Source of the DNA: Helicobacter canis
GTDB lineage: Bacteria; Campylobacterota; Campylobacteria; Campylobacterales; Helicobacteraceae
Assembly (NCBI RefSeq): GCF_008693005.1
Contig: NZ_VXKE01000007.1
Coordinates: forward strand, 1 to 64,000
Reading direction: 5' to 3'
DNA: 64,000 nt
The position numbers and the translations under genes are program-made. Below the pieces are notes generated by a model. The model did no database searches. It was not told where the DNA came from and worked only from the letters and a program-made list of their open reading frames with translations. Within the stretch, counting starts at the first letter, position 1; each line of letters starts with the position of its first letter. Shown piece by piece: positions 34,376 through 43,256 of the stretch.

Positions 34376-36601
34376 ATGACAAAACCTGCGCGTGTGCTTT
34401 CTTGTATTGTGCTAGTAAGTGGGCTTAGCGCACAAGCCTTGCGTGCCACATCTCTACAAGAGCAAAAGACGCTTCAAGCAGTTACTACCATTGCCACAAA
34501 GCTTCCCACCCCCATAGAGCAAGCCCCGGGCAATACCACTATTATTGAGAAAAAAGACATTGCTATCCGCCCAAACTACCGCTTCACCGATACGCTGCGC
34601 GGCTATGAGAGCGTGCTTCAGCCTAAAGGTAGAGGTATGGAGACCTTTGATGGCGCGATGATTCGGGGCATTAGCAATGGTGCGCTGCTTATGGTAGATG
34701 GCGTGATTTTAAACGACATCAACAACAACACCAAAATGCTCACCACTATGCGCGCGCACGACTTAGAGCGCGTGGAAATTACGCGCGGAGCTAGCTCGGC
34801 TCTGTATGGTTCAGGCGCACTTAGCGGGGCTATCAACTTCATCACGGCTATGCCAGATTCACTCTCTGTGTATGGTAGCCTAGGCTATGGGAATCCATTT
34901 AGCCACAATGGCGCGCCAGAGAATCTCACAAATTGGTATCTAAGCGTGGGGGATAGCTTTTTTGACAAATCCTTGCGTGTGAAAGCCACTTATGGCGGGA
35001 GCTTCTCTAGCGGCTATGCAGCGGATAATGCGTGGGTCAATACAAGTGGTGATAATGGCATAAGCGGCTTAAGCGGCAGCGTCCCATCGCACAAAACCGA
35101 TGGCACGCCGATTGTGCTTGTGGGCGATATGGGACACCAGCGATACGCCACACACGATGCTAGACTCAAAGCCCAAGCAGATATTGGCAGTAGTGGCGTG
35201 CTAGATGCGTGGGTGCAATACTCCAACTACAACTATATCCACCACCGCCAGCAAAGCTTTTTGCGCGATGAGCTTGGCGGCGTAGCGTGGGGCGATGCCA
35301 CAAGCCCAAGCAGCACACAAGGCAGCGCACCTTATGCGTTTGTGGGCGGTATGGGCAATGAAATTTATAATCAAGTCATCTCTGCCCTAAGCTACACACA
35401 CTACTTTGGCAGCAATGAGTGGCGCACAAGCCTAAATCACACCTACGGCAATGATATTTGGGCTGGTCCTAGCGGAGGGGCTTCGCCCTTTGGCGGAGCT
35501 GGGAGCAAGCAAGATCACCACTACAACACGCTAAACTTTGAAAGCTCTTTTACTCTGCGTTTGTCTCAAGCCCATAGCCTGCTTTTTGGCGTGCAGGAGC
35601 GATATAGCGGCTATAAGCAAAATGCCTATACTCTTAGCGATTGGCGCGAGTTTGCTTCTAGCACCGCACTTAGCAAGACAATCACCGGGACGCATAATTT
35701 CCTAGGCGCATTTGTGCATTATCAGGCAAAGTGGAGCAAATACCTTAGCACCGGGCTTAGTGGGCGGTGGGATTTGTGGCAGGGCTTTAACTACACAGAC
35801 ACCACCAAGCCCAATGCCCCAAATGCTACACATAATCAGTTCTCCCCCAAGCTCTCACTAAATTTCACGCCCTTTTCTAGCAGCTATGCCACGACAATCA
35901 TCAAGGCTTCAGGGGGCAGCTCATTTCGCGCCCCTACTTTCAACCAAAAATTCCGCGACTATATCCGCAACGATGGCGTCCAAACTTCTGGCAACCCACA
36001 CCTAAAGCCAGAAGAGCTATATAGCTATGATGTAGGGCTAGAGCAGTCCCTATACCCAGAATCCACTTTTGCCGCGCAACTCAAGCTCTACTACTTTGAT
36101 AGCTTTTTCACCAATGCCATAACCACCATAGGCAAAAATTTAGAAAACGCCCAAAGAGCACGCATAAATGGCATAGAGCTATCATATAGGCAAAAGCTTT
36201 TTGGCTATGGAGGGCTGTTTGCAAGCTATACGCTCTACAATGCCAAGCTCACCCAAGATCTCGTATCAGGCGGCAGCGTAATCGCTGCGGGCAATCGCCT
36301 GCCCGGAGTCCCAGAGCATTCTGGCTATGTGCAGCTCTACTATGATGATGGCAAAGCCTTTGGCAGCCTAGGCTGTGAGATGGCAAGCAAGCGGTATAAG
36401 GACTTGGACAATGCAAGCCAGAAGGTATGGGGCGTGTATTCTAGTAGTGATGCCTACTATTTGCTTGATATGCGGCTAGGGTATAGAATGAAATATCTTG
36501 AGCTAAGTGCTAACTTTACCAATTTGCTTGACTACAAATACTACTCCTACTACCGCGCACCGGGCAGGGCATTCTACCTAGAAGTAGCAAGTAGATTCTA
36601 G
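34376..36601 (+). CDS. TonB-dependent outer-membrane receptor
   Basis: This 741-residue protein has a signal peptide (ending near ALRATS), a plug domain (about 40-160: MIRGISNGALLMVDGVILND, RVEITRGASSALYGSGALSG) and a 22-strand-type barrel ending in the aromatic FYLEVASRF. Such receptors take up iron chelates, haem, nickel or cobalamin; the ligand is not clear, though TonB receptors for iron are most common and a Fur-like site lies upstream. The final codons and stop are formed by AGATTCTAG. It converges on gpsA. Confidence 0.9.
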   Translation: MTKPARVLSCIVLVSGLSAQALRATSLQEQKTLQAVTTIATKLPTPIEQAPGNTTIIEKKDIAIRPNYRFTDTLRGYESVLQPKGRGMETFDGAMIRGISNGALLMVDGVILNDINNNTKMLTTMRAHDLERVEITRGASSALYGSGALSGAINFITAMPDSLSVYGSLGYGNPFSHNGAPENLTNWYLSVGDSFFDKSLRVKATYGGSFSSGYAADNAWVNTSGDNGISGLSGSVPSHKTDGTPIVLVGDMGHQRYATHDARLKAQADIGSSGVLDAWVQYSNYNYIHHRQQSFLRDELGGVAWGDATSPSSTQGSAPYAFVGGMGNEIYNQVISALSYTHYFGSNEWRTSLNHTYGNDIWAGPSGGASPFGGAGSKQDHHYNTLNFESSFTLRLSQAHSLLFGVQERYSGYKQNAYTLSDWREFASSTALSKTITGTHNFLGAFVHYQAKWSKYLSTGLSGRWDLWQGFNYTDTTKPNAPNATHNQFSPKLSLNFTPFSSSYATTIIKASGGSSFRAPTFNQKFRDYIRNDGVQTSGNPHLKPEELYSYDVGLEQSLYPESTFAAQLKLYYFDSFFTNAITTIGKNLENAQRARINGIELSYRQKLFGYGGLFASYTLYNAKLTQDLVSGGSVIAAGNRLPGVPEHSGYVQLYYDDGKAFGSLGCEMASKRYKDLDNASQKVWGVYSSSDAYYLLDMRLGYRMKYLELSANFTNLLDYKYYSYYRAPGRAFYLEVASRF

Positions 36602-36679
36602 GCTGGTTTATTGCATTTGCAAAGGCAAAATATCTTCGTTTGGATTCTAGGCTTATTGCCTGTCCAAGACTAAACGCTA

Positions 36680-37591
36680 CTAGTCTCTTTGCGCCATAAG
36701 AGCTAGAATCCCCTTCTTGCACGCCTTGCCATCTAAAATCTGCACCACTTCATTGACAATGGGCGTGTAGATGTTTTTGCGCGTGGCAATTGTATGGATA
36801 GCGCGCGCCGTGCGCACTCCCTCAGCTACTTCGCCTATCTCTTCTAGCACGCTTTGCAACGCCCTACCCTGCGCAAGCCCCAGCCCTACGCGATAATTGC
36901 GCGAGAGTGTCGAGCCAGCTGTCAAAAACAAATCCCCAGAGCCAGATAGCCCCAAAAATGTCTCTGTCTTTGCCCCAAACACCTGCCCAAATCGCTCCAT
37001 CTCCACAAGCCCACGCGCAAGCAAGGCGGCTTTAGCATTGTTGCCAAGCATTAGACCATCGCTTATCCCCCCAGCAATGGCTATGACATTTTTATACGCT
37101 CCTGCGATCTCTGCGCCTACTAAATCATCTCCCACATAAGTTTTCATAAATGCGGGAAAAAGCGTGCTAAAACTCTGGGCAGTGAGTGGATCTTGCGCGT
37201 GGATCGCTATGGCGCAAGGTAGGCATTGGCGCACTTCTTTGGCAAAGCTTGGACCACTTAGCGCGCAAATCTTACTAGAATCCACAAATTCCGCCGCGAT
37301 TTGATGCACAAATGCCCCGCTCTCTTCTTCTATGCCTTTTGAAGCAAAGAGATAGCGCGCATTTGGATTCCTTGGGATTGTGGCAAGAAAGTCGCGCAAA
37401 TATGCCACGCTAATAGCAACTACTACAAGATCTTGCGCGCAAGCCTCTTCTAAGCCAACTTGCCTAATCGCAAAAGGCGCGCCCCAAGCACTATCTAGCT
37501 CACGGCGCGAAAAAATCTGCACTTCTTGCTTATGTGCCAAAGCAAAAGCAAGCGCACTCCCCCACGCTCCACCACCACATACACTAATCAT
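36680..37591 (-). CDS. gpsA: Glycerol-3-phosphate dehydrogenase [NAD(P)+]
   Basis: This 303-residue protein has the N-terminal nucleotide motif ISVCGGGAWGSALAFALA, the block ALSGPSFAKEV and the catalytic-lysine segment AGAYKNVIAIAGGISDGL. It makes glycerol-3-phosphate for phospholipids. Slightly shorter than the usual 310-340 residues but complete. It reads towards the TonB receptor gene and away from argF. Confidence 0.94.
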   Translation of the reverse strand: MISVCGGGAWGSALAFALAHKQEVQIFSRRELDSAWGAPFAIRQVGLEEACAQDLVVVAISVAYLRDFLATIPRNPNARYLFASKGIEEESGAFVHQIAAEFVDSSKICALSGPSFAKEVRQCLPCAIAIHAQDPLTAQSFSTLFPAFMKTYVGDDLVGAEIAGAYKNVIAIAGGISDGLMLGNNAKAALLARGLVEMERFGQVFGAKTETFLGLSGSGDLFLTAGSTLSRNYRVGLGLAQGRALQSVLEEIGEVAEGVRTARAIHTIATRKNIYTPIVNEVVQILDGKACKKGILALMAQRD

Positions 37592-37623
37592 TGATCCACC
37601 TAAATTATGTTAATTTTATGTGT

Positions 37624-37629
37624 ATTATA
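37624..37629 (-). promoter_or_regulatory. Putative -10 box of gpsA
   Basis: TATAAT on the minus strand, 33 bases before the gpsA start, in an AT-rich divergent region with argF. Confidence 0.4.
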
Positions 37630-37767
37630 AACAAATTATCAACACTTGTGTAAAGTTGCAAGCCTAGACTAAGCCATTTGGCGATAGCAAACTAAGCAGT
37701 ATTTTAGTGATTATTAAGTATATTTGAACCTTTACACATAAATTTAGCCAAGCTTCAGGGGATCTAT

Positions 37768-38787
37768 ATGCGGCATTTTCTCACGCTCAAAGACTTTAGC
37801 AAAGCAGAGCTCTATGAAATTATCGCACTAGCTTTCGTGCATAAAAGAGCGAAATCCAACTTTAAGGACTTTGTGCCAGCACATTTGCAAAAGGCTAGCT
37901 TACGCGATAAAAATGTCGCTCTAATTTTTGAGAAGCCCTCCACGCGCACGCGCGTAAGCTTTGAGGCAGGTATCAACCAGCTAGGAGGCAGGGCGATTGT
38001 GCTTATGGGCAAAGATACGCAAATCGGGCGTGGAGAGCCAATTAGCGATACAGCAAGAGTGCTTAGCGGTATGGTAGATATGGTGATGGTGCGCACATTC
38101 TACCAAGAGACTTTAGAAGAGCTTGCGCGCTTTAGCACAATCCCTGTGATAAATGGGCTCACAGACTCCTACCACCCAGCCCAAGTGCTAGCAGATGTGC
38201 TCACAATGATTGAGTGTGGATTCTACCTTGATGATTTTTCACACTACTATGCCAATTTCACAAAAAAGAATCCAAACGCCCCTAAGCTCCCATCTCGTGT
38301 AGATTCTCCCATAGTCGCCTATATCGGCGATGGGAACAATATGGCACACTCGTGGCTTAATTGCGCGGCGATTTTGGGGCTAGATTTTAGGCTTGCTACG
38401 CCTAAGGGCTATGAAGCAGAATCTAGCGTGCTAGCTTGTGCAAAAGAGCTTGCCAAGCACTCACAAGCTACAATCACTTGCACAAATGATCCAATCCAAG
38501 CAGCCACAAATGCGCATATCATCATCACCGATACTTGGATATCAATGGGACAAGAGGAGCAAAAGCAGCGCAAGCTCCAAGAGTTTGCAGGGTTTTGTGT
38601 CGATAGCACGCTTATGGGCTACGCGGATTCTAGGGCGATATTCTTACACTGCTTGCCAGCATATCGCGGCTATGAGGTAAGCGATGAAGTCATTGAGAGT
38701 GCGCAGAGCCAAGTGTGGCTAGAGGCGCACAATCGACTCTATATCCAGCAAGGAATTATGCTATGGCTACTAGCTCAAAACAACTAA
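37768..38787 (+). CDS. argF: Ornithine carbamoyltransferase
   Basis: The protein has 339 residues. FEKPSTRTRVSFEAG is the carbamoyl-phosphate site (STRTR), and FLHCLPAYRG is the ornithine-side HCLP motif. It forms citrulline in arginine synthesis. No other arg genes are close. The next gene starts inside its last 25 bases, so expression is probably coupled. Confidence 0.95.
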   Translation: MRHFLTLKDFSKAELYEIIALAFVHKRAKSNFKDFVPAHLQKASLRDKNVALIFEKPSTRTRVSFEAGINQLGGRAIVLMGKDTQIGRGEPISDTARVLSGMVDMVMVRTFYQETLEELARFSTIPVINGLTDSYHPAQVLADVLTMIECGFYLDDFSHYYANFTKKNPNAPKLPSRVDSPIVAYIGDGNNMAHSWLNCAAILGLDFRLATPKGYEAESSVLACAKELAKHSQATITCTNDPIQAATNAHIIITDTWISMGQEEQKQRKLQEFAGFCVDSTLMGYADSRAIFLHCLPAYRGYEVSDEVIESAQSQVWLEAHNRLYIQQGIMLWLLAQNN

Positions 38788-39209
38788 ACACAGCGCAGAT
38801 TTTCCACTCTAATAATCTTGCTAAAGCAAGCAAAATCTCTAGCACACAGATATTGCTCAATTTAGAAAAAGGTGAGTTTAATCCACAAGAAGCGTGGTTT
38901 ATCGAAGATGATGATGGGCAAGAGTATGTCGTAATGCCGCAAAACATTTTAAAGCATATCATCGGCATTATCCGCACTGCCCACGAAGAGAAGCTCTACC
39001 TAGAGCTCTCGCGCGATATTAGTCAAAATATCCCCATAGACTTTGATGATGTGATGGCAGTGGCTCTTGAAAATATAGAGTCCAAACGCCTGTCCGATGG
39101 CTCTTTGCCTAAAATCAATACCAAATCCCTAGTAAAGACAATCAAAAAGCAATATCCCAATCTCTTCCTCTCACTATCAGAGCGATTTCTCTCAAAAGGT
39201 ATGCGATGA
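38763..39209 (+). CDS. DUF2603 / UPF0763 family protein
   Basis: This 148-residue soluble protein contains ILLNLEKGEFNPQEAWFIED, EYVVMPQNI and LVKTIKKQYPNLFLSL, which match the UPF0763 family of Campylobacterota. Function unknown. An in-frame stretch extends upstream, but ATG 38763 has an AAGGA site 8 bases before it and gives the family N terminus. It overlaps argF by 25 bases and hemN by 4 (ATGA). Confidence 0.8.
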   Translation: MATSSKQLNTAQIFHSNNLAKASKISSTQILLNLEKGEFNPQEAWFIEDDDGQEYVVMPQNILKHIIGIIRTAHEEKLYLELSRDISQNIPIDFDDVMAVALENIESKRLSDGSLPKINTKSLVKTIKKQYPNLFLSLSERFLSKGMR

Positions 39210-40603
39210 AAGTAGATTCTAGCACTTCTATAGACTTTGCGTTTTTGGCGCGCTACTCCACACAAGCACCGCGCTACACTAGCTACCCAACAGCCGTAGA
39301 ATTCACGCAAGACTTCAGCTATGAAGATCTAAAGCAAGCCTTTATAAGGAATGATGAGAAAGCCAAGCAGGATTCTACCCCACTCTCACTCTATGTGCAT
39401 TTGCCATTTTGCCGCAGTGCTTGCTACTTTTGTGGCTGCAATGTCATCTACACCAGCAAAGAGGACAAAAAGGAGCGGTATATAGAGTATTTGCAAAAAG
39501 AGCTAGCGATTTTATCAAGCCTGCTAGATACTAAGCGCGAAGTGGTGCAGCTGCACTTTGGCGGAGGGACGCCGAGCTTTTTTGACGAGAAGCAATTAGC
39601 ACGAGTGATAGAGCTTGTGCGCAAAAGCTTTCCAAATTTTGCCAGCAGTGCTGAAGTAAGCTGCGAGATCGATCCTAGGTATTTCACTGATGGGCAAATG
39701 CAAGCACTGCGCGCAGGTGGGTTTAACCGCCTAAGCTTTGGCGTGCAAGACTTTGATGAAAGAGTGCAAGAAGCGGTGCATAGATTCCAAAGTGTAGAGC
39801 TTGTGCAAAGAGCTGTAACAATCGCTAGAAATGCCGGCATTAACTCTATCAATTTTGATCTCATCTATGGCTTGCCTTATCAAAGTGTGGAGAGCTTTAT
39901 GCAAACACTACAAAAGGTAGTAAGCCTAAATCCAGACCGCCTAGCGATCTTCAACTACGCCCATATCCCGTGGATGAAAAAAACTATGCGCAAAATCGAT
40001 GAAAGCACGCTACCAAGCCCAAAGACTAAGCTTGAGATCCTAAAATCTACCATTGACTTTCTCGCGCAAAAGGACTATGCGATGATCGGTATGGATCACT
40101 TTGCCAAAAAGAGTGATGAGCTCTATCTCGCGCTAGAGTCGCGCTCTTTACGCCGCAATTTTCAAGGCTACACGACACGCGGATTTTCACAAACTATTGG
40201 CATAGGGCTGACTTCTATCGGCGAGGGCTATGATTACTATGCGCAAAATACCAAAGACCTAGCCGTGTATGAAAAAGCCATTGATGAAGGCAGGCTGCCA
40301 CTTGAGAGAGGCATTAGCCTAAGCCAAGAAGACATACTGCGCAAAAGTGTCATTATGGAGCTTATGAATAATCTATGCCTAGAGTTTGCCCCCTTTAAGC
40401 AGCAGTGGGGGCTTGATTTTACCGCGCATTTTGCCACAGAGCTTGCAAGCCTACAAGAATACATCGATCTAGGCATTTTGATCCATAATGAAAAGGGGCT
40501 TTACACCACGCCCACAGGGGCTATGCTTATCCGCAATATCGCTATGGTGTTTGACACCTACTTGGCTAAATCTCAAAAGCGCGCATTCAGCAAAACAATA
40601 TGA
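39206..40603 (+). CDS. hemN: Oxygen-independent coproporphyrinogen III dehydrogenase
   Basis: This 465-residue radical-SAM protein has the cluster motif FCRSACYFCGCNVI (CxxxCxxC with the extra Cys of HemN) and LHFGGGTPSFF. It oxidatively decarboxylates coproporphyrinogen III in haem synthesis without O2. Length and the N-terminal RYSTQAPRYTSYPTAVEF trip-wire segment indicate true HemN rather than the haem chaperone HemW. It is coupled to its neighbours by ATGA overlaps on both sides. hemH at 47241 is a later step in the same pathway. Confidence 0.94.
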   Translation: MKVDSSTSIDFAFLARYSTQAPRYTSYPTAVEFTQDFSYEDLKQAFIRNDEKAKQDSTPLSLYVHLPFCRSACYFCGCNVIYTSKEDKKERYIEYLQKELAILSSLLDTKREVVQLHFGGGTPSFFDEKQLARVIELVRKSFPNFASSAEVSCEIDPRYFTDGQMQALRAGGFNRLSFGVQDFDERVQEAVHRFQSVELVQRAVTIARNAGINSINFDLIYGLPYQSVESFMQTLQKVVSLNPDRLAIFNYAHIPWMKKTMRKIDESTLPSPKTKLEILKSTIDFLAQKDYAMIGMDHFAKKSDELYLALESRSLRRNFQGYTTRGFSQTIGIGLTSIGEGYDYYAQNTKDLAVYEKAIDEGRLPLERGISLSQEDILRKSVIMELMNNLCLEFAPFKQQWGLDFTAHFATELASLQEYIDLGILIHNEKGLYTTPTGAMLIRNIAMVFDTYLAKSQKRAFSKTI

Positions 40604-42081
40604 TAGATTTTAAAGCAATCGCCCAAGCGTGTGTGAAATGCGGGAAATGTATCCCCACTTGCACGATTTATCAAATCCATAGAGAAGAAGTAACTTCGCC
40701 TAGGGGGTATTTAGATCTAGTGGGGGCGTATGCTAGAGGGGAGCTGACGCTTGATAAGCTTACAAAGGAGTATTTTGAGTCCTGCTTCTTATGCACTACT
40801 TGCGTGCAGGCTTGTCCATCAAACCTTAGTGTTGATGTAGCCATTGAGCAAATCCGCATAGACATAGCCAAGCAGTATGGGATCGCGTGGTATAAAAGGG
40901 CGTATTTTTTCTTGCTTAGACATCGCAAGCTTATGGATATGGTCTTTCGCGTGGTGGCTTTCATCTCGCCTTGTCTTTTTAAGCAAGGAACGCAAGGCAA
41001 TACCCTGCCCTTTAGCAAGCGTGTAGTCTTCCCCTTTAGCAAAAAAAGCTTCCTTAACACTTATAGCGGGCTTATCCCAGCCACCACGCCCAAATCCCAG
41101 AATCTAGCGCATAATAAAGTGGCGATTTTTATCGGCTGCTTGGCAAACTATAATTACCAAAATGTCGGCACAAGCTTGCTAAAAATCCTAGATAAACTAG
41201 GGATTGACGCGCTTGTGCCAAAGCAGGAGTGCTGCGGTGCGCCGGCGTTTTTCACCGGGGATATTGCCAGCGTGCTAGAGCTAATTAAGCGCAATATCGA
41301 GTATTTTGAGAGCTTTATCGATGAAGTTGATGCGATCTTAATCCCAGAGGCGACTTGCGCAGCTATGCTTATGCACGATTGGGAGAACGCCCTAAAGCGC
41401 GATGAGCAAGCCAGCACGCTGATCCCGCGCCTACGCAAGCTTACAAGCAAAATGGCTATGGCAAGCCAGTGGCTCTATCACCACACCACTCTTGCCACCC
41501 TACTAGAATCCTTGGGGGATTCGGCTTTGGGTGAGCATTCCGCAGATTTTGGGGATTTTATGGCAACCGCAGACCTCAAGTCTTGCTCTACCATAAAATC
41601 CCCAAAAAACTACGAAAGCCCCACCGCAATTCCTAGAATCCTTGAAGAAGCAAAATGGGCTGGGCGTGAAAACGCCGCCCCCCTAGAATCCACTTTTGAA
41701 AAAGTGGATTCTAGCAATCGCCCCACCATCACCTACCACGACCCTTGCCACGCCAAGAAGGTGCTAAAAATCCACCGCGAGCCTAGAGCCCTGCTAGCAA
41801 AATCTCATCGCATTATAGAGATGAGCGAGCCAGATAGATGCTGTGGCTTTGGCGGGGTGAGTATGCAAAGTGATCGCTACAAGCTAACACTACAAGCCGG
41901 CGCACCAAAGGCACAGATGATAGCTAGCACGCAAGCCCAAATTGTTAGCGCAGAGTGCAGCGCGTGTAGAATGCAGCTTACCAACTCCCTAGCCCAAGCG
42001 CAAGTAAAAACAAAGTTTATGCACCCCCTAGAGCTAATCGCTAGCGATTTAGACTCTTGCACTTTAGCCCCCCAGCTCTAA
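40600..42081 (+). CDS. Fe-S oxidoreductase subunit, GlpC/GlcF/LldE-like, with SADF insertion
   Basis: This 493-residue protein has two 4Fe-4S motifs (CVKCGKCIPTC, CFLCTTCVQACP) and two cysteine-rich CCG domains (FIGCLANYNYQ...CCGAPAF and YHDPCHAKKV...DRCCGFGGVSM). Such subunits carry electrons from dehydrogenases for glycerol-3-phosphate, glycolate or lactate to quinone. In H. pylori the gene after hemN is annotated glpC. Residues about 303-373, between the two CCG domains, are an inserted SADF element plus a CTAGAATCCACTTTT hairpin. The flavin partner gene is not adjacent. Confidence 0.82.
   Translation: MIDFKAIAQACVKCGKCIPTCTIYQIHREEVTSPRGYLDLVGAYARGELTLDKLTKEYFESCFLCTTCVQACPSNLSVDVAIEQIRIDIAKQYGIAWYKRAYFFLLRHRKLMDMVFRVVAFISPCLFKQGTQGNTLPFSKRVVFPFSKKSFLNTYSGLIPATTPKSQNLAHNKVAIFIGCLANYNYQNVGTSLLKILDKLGIDALVPKQECCGAPAFFTGDIASVLELIKRNIEYFESFIDEVDAILIPEATCAAMLMHDWENALKRDEQASTLIPRLRKLTSKMAMASQWLYHHTTLATLLESLGDSALGEHSADFGDFMATADLKSCSTIKSPKNYESPTAIPRILEEAKWAGRENAAPLESTFEKVDSSNRPTITYHDPCHAKKVLKIHREPRALLAKSHRIIEMSEPDRCCGFGGVSMQSDRYKLTLQAGAPKAQMIASTQAQIVSAECSACRMQLTNSLAQAQVKTKFMHPLELIASDLDSCTLAPQL
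41515..41641 (+). repeat. SADF element, copy 3 (in frame inside GlpC-like gene)
   Basis: About 127 bp encoding GEHSADFGDFMATADLK and SPKNYESPTAIPRILEEA. It has the best stem of the four copies: TTTTGGGGATTTTATGG (41547-41563) with CCATAAAATCCCCAAAA (41591-41607), 17 perfect pairs, plus an inner AGAC/GTCT stem in the loop. Confidence 0.88.
41683..41714 (+). repeat. Long GATTCTAG-type palindrome inside the GlpC-like gene
   Basis: CTAGAATCCACTTTT and AAAAGTGGATTCTAG are perfect inverted repeats around a 2-base centre, inside coding sequence (residues about 362-372, LESTFEKVDSS). Confidence 0.75.
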
Positions 42082-42114
42082 CCCCAAAGAGCCGACCCAC
42101 ACCAAAGGACCCCA

Positions 42115-42159
42115 ATGTATCCCCTAAATCTCCCAGAAGAAGAGCTTAAAAACAAATAG
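42115..42159 (+). pseudogene. N-terminal remnant of a DNA methylase gene (14 codons)
   Basis: A ribosome site AAAGGA and ATG open a short frame, MYPLNLPEEELKNK, then stop. LPEEELKNK is like the start of adenine methylases of the Eco57I/N6 type. Base composition changes to AT-rich right after the stop, so the rest of the gene was probably lost when the following RM genes arrived. The assignment is inferred from the two later fragments. Confidence 0.45.
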
Positions 42160-42199
42160 GGCGGATTGATTTTTGTATGAAAGTTTTACCATTCAAAAT

Positions 42200-42229
42200 T
42201 GATTTCACTTATAAATTAAGTTTATAATG
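42200..42229 (+). promoter_or_regulatory. Promoter of the island methylase gene
   Basis: TTGATT (42200-42205), an 18-base spacer and TATAAT (42224-42229), about 48 bases before the TTG start. Confidence 0.6.
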
Positions 42230-42277
42230 CCTACAATGATAGAATTTGACATAAGATAAAAAATAAAAAGGATAATT

Positions 42278-43255
42278 TTGACACAAAAAATCAATCAATG
42301 CAATTTATTTATTCCTTATGACTCAACAAAAAGGGATATGTTTCTACATAAACTCAAGGGCAAAAATTTAGCCTATAAACGCTATACAAAAAGCCCCTTG
42401 CGTTATGGTGGGGGTAAATCTTTGGCTGTGGGGTTAATTTTAGAACAGATTCCTAGTGATACAAAAAGACTTATTAGCCCATTTATCGGCGGTGGGAGCG
42501 TGGAAGTAGCAGCAGCTTTAGAGCTTAATATTGAAGTTTTAGCTTTTGATATATTTGATATTTTGGTGAATTTTTGGCAAATTTTATGTAAAGATTCTAA
42601 CGCACTTTATAATGAGCTTGTAAAGCTTAAACCCACAAAAGAAAATTACGCAAAAATCAAAAATGAGCTAGGTTTATTTTGGAATGAAAGACATAAAAAC
42701 CCTAACAATAAACCTAAGATAGAGCTAGATTCTCTAACCCTTGCAAGAGATTATTATTTTAATTTTAATCTAAGTTATGGACCCGGATTTTTAGGTTGGA
42801 TGAGCAAAATCTATGAAGACAAAAATCGCTATTTAAAAGCCTTAGAAAAAATTAGAGATTTTAAAACGCATAATCTTAAAGTAGAAATGGCGAGTTTTGA
42901 AGCGGTGTTTGAAAAATATCCTACTGATTTTTTCTATTGCGACCCACCATATTTTTTAGAGGGAGATTCTAAAATGTTTAAAGGAATCTATCCTATGCGA
43001 AATTTCCCTATTCATCACAATAGCTTTAATCACGAGCTTTTGGCAAAATGTCTTAAAAACCATAAAGGCAAGTTTGTTTTAAGTTATAATGATTGTGAGT
43101 TTGTGCGAGAAGCTTATAAGGATTTTAAAATCTTAAAACCAAAATGGCAATATACAATGGGACAAGGCGAAACAAGAATAGGTAAAAATCGCATTGAAAG
43201 GGGCGATATAGACAACACCAAGCAAAGCCACGAGCTTTTGATTATAAAGGAGTGA
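42278..43255 (+). CDS. D12-class DNA adenine methyltransferase (Type II)
   Basis: This 325-residue protein contains SPLRYGGGKS, motif I PFIGGGSVE (68-76) and motif IV DPPY (222-225), the Dam/DpnM-type alpha-class order. It should methylate adenine in a short site; the site cannot be read from sequence. The TTG start at 42278 is supported by an AAAAGGA site 6 bases earlier; the next in-frame ATG is residue 21. The gene is visibly more AT-rich than its surroundings, pointing to transfer. The next gene starts 1 base after its stop and is the likely endonuclease. Confidence 0.88.
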   Translation: MTQKINQCNLFIPYDSTKRDMFLHKLKGKNLAYKRYTKSPLRYGGGKSLAVGLILEQIPSDTKRLISPFIGGGSVEVAAALELNIEVLAFDIFDILVNFWQILCKDSNALYNELVKLKPTKENYAKIKNELGLFWNERHKNPNNKPKIELDSLTLARDYYFNFNLSYGPGFLGWMSKIYEDKNRYLKALEKIRDFKTHNLKVEMASFEAVFEKYPTDFFYCDPPYFLEGDSKMFKGIYPMRNFPIHHNSFNHELLAKCLKNHKGKFVLSYNDCEFVREAYKDFKILKPKWQYTMGQGETRIGKNRIERGDIDNTKQSHELLIIKE

Positions 43256-43256
43256 A

